Source of the DNA: Oscillospiraceae bacterium
Lineage (GTDB): Bacteria > Bacillota_A > Clostridia > Oscillospirales > Ruminococcaceae
DNA: 15,202 nucleotides
Direction: 5' to 3'
Assembly (NCBI GenBank): GCA_017440445.1
Contig: JAFSHE010000254.1
Location: forward strand, 1-15,202
A model generated the notes under the pieces. The model was not told the DNA's origin. It did not search any database and was given only the letters and a program-made list of their open reading frames with translations. Each line of letters begins with the position of its first letter. The first letter of the stretch is position 1. Shown one piece after another: positions 12,862 through 15,202 of the stretch. The position numbers and the translations under genes were made by a program.

Positions 12862-14520
12862 TTAAGACCAGTCCTCTTTTCCATCCCTGTGCTGTTTCAG
12901 GGCGGCATAGCGGAGAAGCTGCTTACGTGATGATATTCCAAGCTTGCTGTAAATATTCTTGTTGTGATATTTGATAGTGTTTTCTGTAATATGAAGTATC
13001 TCAGCTATCTGCTTTGCTGTTTTGCCCGAAAGATACAGCTCGTATACCCTATTCTCAGTCGGGGTAAGCATACCAAGGTTTTCCACAAAGAAAGTGTATT
13101 CCTCGGGATCGATATCCTCATTGTGCTTTTCGGAAAGACGATCTATCTCACTTTTGGCAAGCTCGTATTTTTCAGCCGCCTTTTCGTATTTTTCCTTTGC
13201 ATTGCGGGCTTCTTCTTCGGCAAATCGCTTTGCAGTTTCAAGCTCCTGAAGCTGTTGCTCATAATAGTTGTCCCTTTCCTCAAGAAATGCGAAAAGGTCG
13301 TCTATCTCACGGATACGGAGCTGTTCACCGTGATCTTCATTTGATCTCACCTGCTCAAGCTTTTTAAGGATAGGAGAAACGTATTTCTTGCTGATAAAGA
13401 TACAGCATACAGCGGCAAGTATCGCTACGATAAGAAATATCAGCAGGATATTTATCTGACCCTTGCGGATAAAGCTTTCGTATTGTGTTTCAGGAATCAT
13501 AACAGCAACGCTGAAGTCTTCATTCCCGAGCTTTATTTCATTTGTCAATCCCACACATTTTTCATTACCGAAATCAAAAAACTGCGAACCGTTTCTGTCC
13601 CTGATATTCAGACCGCTATCGGTGTTATTGTATCGTCCTGAGCTGAATTGTCCCGAATAAATGCCATTATTCTCGTCGATCAGACCGCAGATCTCACCGC
13701 CCCAGCGTCCGTCCTCGGTTTTGTATGACAGCTGAAACAGAAGGTCGTTTATTTCAAAGCCGCAGACCCCGATAATAATATCGTTATAATCCCGAATGGG
13801 AACATAAATATATCTTGCTCTTTCCCATGTGTCGGGAATGATGGAGGCGGGACTTAAAACATAGTGTGTTCCATCCGAAAAGGTTTCGTTGCAGTGTTCA
13901 AAAAAGTCGGTACTGCTCTCATTTTTCCAACCGCTGTGGAAATTGATCCCCCTGCTTTTTCCCGTTGAGAATGAACCTCTGTAAATTGAGAAATCATTAT
14001 TTACGGTATTTTCGGAGTAAAGGTTTATATATTTCAGATAAATTCCGCTGTAAAGCGGGGCTTTGGAGCTGCTGTTTGCGGTGGTATCAAGAATATAGAA
14101 CGCACCGCTTGCGGGGGCGACCTGCATATTGAGGTAGACCGAATCATAAAGCTTGTTCTGTAAAGCGTCAAGAGCCTCGGAATCATTTTTAAGATCATCA
14201 AAACCGATATTATTCTCTGTCAGATAAGCCTGTACAGAGTTTTCAAGCTGTCCCGAAAAGGATATCGCACAAGCCGCAAGCTCGTCGCAGTCACCCTCTA
14301 TCCGATCCGAACAGGCGGAAAGACGTGTGCTGAGATCGTTCATTATCTGCCTGTCTGTGAGATCTAATATCCCGAACAGATTCAGCAGAATAATTATCAC
14401 TGCAAGAAACAGACATATTACAGAAAAAACGTAAACAGCAAATCTTCTTCTCATCGACAGACCTTCGGTCTTAAATTGCTTTACAAGGCTCTTTATGTCA
14501 AGGTATTTCAGTATATTCAT
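12862..14520 (-). CDS. Membrane-tethered LuxR-type transcription factor with extracellular sensor domain
   Basis: This has about 552 residues. A basic cytoplasmic start is followed by TM1 (about 27-52), a roughly 300-residue extracytoplasmic region (about 54-354, probably Cache-like; I see no exact motif), and TM2 (about 356-378). A coiled coil rich in Glu/Lys/Ala (about 412-468) leads to a LuxR/GerE helix-turn-helix (about 485-545: LTPTENRVYELYLSGKTAKQ, then ITENTIKYHNKNIYSKLGIS). No kinase or receiver domain is present, so it would sense outside and bind DNA directly from the membrane. It follows the solute-binding protein gene, which fits control of that transporter by sugar or by binding-protein contact; this is inference. 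The ATG at 14520 is preferred to the GTG at 14523 because GAGGT, overlapping the previous stop, lies about 7 nt upstream. Confidence 0.85.
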   Translation of the reverse strand: MNILKYLDIKSLVKQFKTEGLSMRRRFAVYVFSVICLFLAVIIILLNLFGILDLTDRQIMNDLSTRLSACSDRIEGDCDELAACAISFSGQLENSVQAYLTENNIGFDDLKNDSEALDALQNKLYDSVYLNMQVAPASGAFYILDTTANSSSKAPLYSGIYLKYINLYSENTVNNDFSIYRGSFSTGKSRGINFHSGWKNESSTDFFEHCNETFSDGTHYVLSPASIIPDTWERARYIYVPIRDYNDIIIGVCGFEINDLLFQLSYKTEDGRWGGEICGLIDENNGIYSGQFSSGRYNNTDSGLNIRDRNGSQFFDFGNEKCVGLTNEIKLGNEDFSVAVMIPETQYESFIRKGQINILLIFLIVAILAAVCCIFISKKYVSPILKKLEQVRSNEDHGEQLRIREIDDLFAFLEERDNYYEQQLQELETAKRFAEEEARNAKEKYEKAAEKYELAKSEIDRLSEKHNEDIDPEEYTFFVENLGMLTPTENRVYELYLSGKTAKQIAEILHITENTIKYHNKNIYSKLGISSRKQLLRYAALKQHRDGKEDWS

Positions 14521-14530
14521 CACAATGACC

Positions 14531-15202
14531 TCACATATCCTTGTCTGACAGCTTTTTCAGTTCTTCAAGCGAAACGACGGCAAGTTCATTCAGTACTTTT
14601 TCCTTGTCCTCGCCTGCTGAGGTTCGTTCGATGTATTGATTATGTGCGGATCTCAGCACAAGCTTTACATTCTGCTCAAAATCGCTCTGAATATCCGAGG
14701 CATTGTCATAAACGGGCAGAGAATAAAGCTTATAGCTGTCCATCATACCGTTCATCATATCATAAAGGTTTCGGTAGCTTTCGTTTTCAGCGATGCTTGT
14801 ATCGGCAAAAAGCTCCGCAAAAGCATCATCTGTAACAGGAAGATAGCCTGTGCTTGTAACAAAGCGCAGGTTGTTTTCTTTTTCGGTGAGCCATTTCGCA
14901 AATATATATGCACCGTAGTTTTTTCGTTCGTCCTCGCTTTTTACAGCAAAAAGCCCTCCGCCCCTGTGTACAGCAGCAGGCTTATCCTCAACGAAAGCAG
15001 GGTACGGCAAAGAGTCCGAGGTTATATTCTCAGTCGTGTTATCAGGATAGAATACCATCTCGGGCTGATAAAGGATATCTGCTGTTGAGCCTATGTTTGA
15101 GATTATCTCAACTGTTTTCCAGCGTGAAGCCGCATAGCCGTCATCAAGGCATATTCCACCGTAGATCGCCGCCCTGCTTAACGGAGTCCACACCTTCTTA
15201 AA
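14531..15202 (-). CDS. Extracellular solute-binding protein of an ABC sugar transporter, N-terminal part missing
   Basis: Only the C-terminal 223 residues are in the window; the frame is open to the right edge (FKKVWTPLSRAA...), so the GTG at 15193 is not the start. AAVHRGGGLFAVKS followed by FAKWLTEKENNLRFVTSTGY and LPV is typical of family 1 (MalE/UgpB-like) binding proteins. In these, this region forms the hinge side of the second lobe. By family it is a lipoprotein that captures oligosaccharides for an ABC importer. Permease genes would be expected upstream on this strand, outside the window. It is 10 nt from the LuxR-type gene and certainly in the same transcript. The ligand cannot be read from this fragment. 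Confidence 0.85.
   Translation of the reverse strand, partial: FKKVWTPLSRAAIYGGICLDDGYAASRWKTVEIISNIGSTADILYQPEMVFYPDNTTENITSDSLPYPAFVEDKPAAVHRGGGLFAVKSEDERKNYGAYIFAKWLTEKENNLRFVTSTGYLPVTDDAFAELFADTSIAENESYRNLYDMMNGMMDSYKLYSLPVYDNASDIQSDFEQNVKLVLRSAHNQYIERTSAGEDKEKVLNELAVVSLEELKKLSDKDM

Overview
The window looks like a low-to-mid-GC Gram-positive gut or rumen Clostridium-class genome, most like Ruminococcus or a close Oscillospiraceae relative. The grounds are codon use, strong GGAGG ribosome sites, extended -10 promoters, the protein families present and a lipoprotein glycosidase with a Ser/Thr-rich linker. The assignment is by eye; no search was run.

Layout, left to right. (1) Positions 1-2578 (+) hold a sulfur-assimilation cluster: a 5'-truncated O-acetylhomoserine sulfhydrylase, cysteine synthase, and an Rrf2-family regulator carrying IscR-like cysteines. 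The regulator has its own promoter and a terminator. (2) Positions 2666-5076 (+) hold a single large membrane M28 metallopeptidase, with one N-terminal membrane segment, a peptidase domain, about eight further membrane segments and an extracytoplasmic tail. It is driven by a near-perfect sigma-A promoter. (3) Positions 5138-9319 (-) hold what I think is the most interesting part. It contains a four-gene operon (OmpR-type response regulator, histidine kinase, eight-TM protein, two-TM protein), a separately transcribed paralogue of the two-TM protein, and a small protein made of synuclein-like 11-residue repeats. All three transcription units, plus a fourth orphan promoter, carry TTAACA-like boxes at an exact 11-bp period. 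Each array ends exactly 9 nt before a -10 hexamer. This reads as one self-contained regulon of the local two-component system, probably for the cell envelope.

(4) Positions 9355-12455 hold a GH30-family glycosidase lipoprotein (-) and a divergent AraC-family regulator (+). A 21-bp-spaced direct repeat in the shared intergenic region is a plausible AraC operator. (5) Positions 12456-12861 hold a strong promoter with no intact gene behind it, a possible decayed ORF, and a bidirectional terminator. (6) Positions 12862-15202 (-) hold the 3' end of a sugar-type ABC solute-binding protein gene, followed by a membrane-tethered LuxR-type transcription factor. The two are tightly linked and probably form a transport and sensing unit.

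Regions 4-6 together suggest a glycan-use neighbourhood: an extracellular glycosidase, an AraC activator, and oligosaccharide binding with a one-component membrane sensor. Region 3 looks functionally separate.
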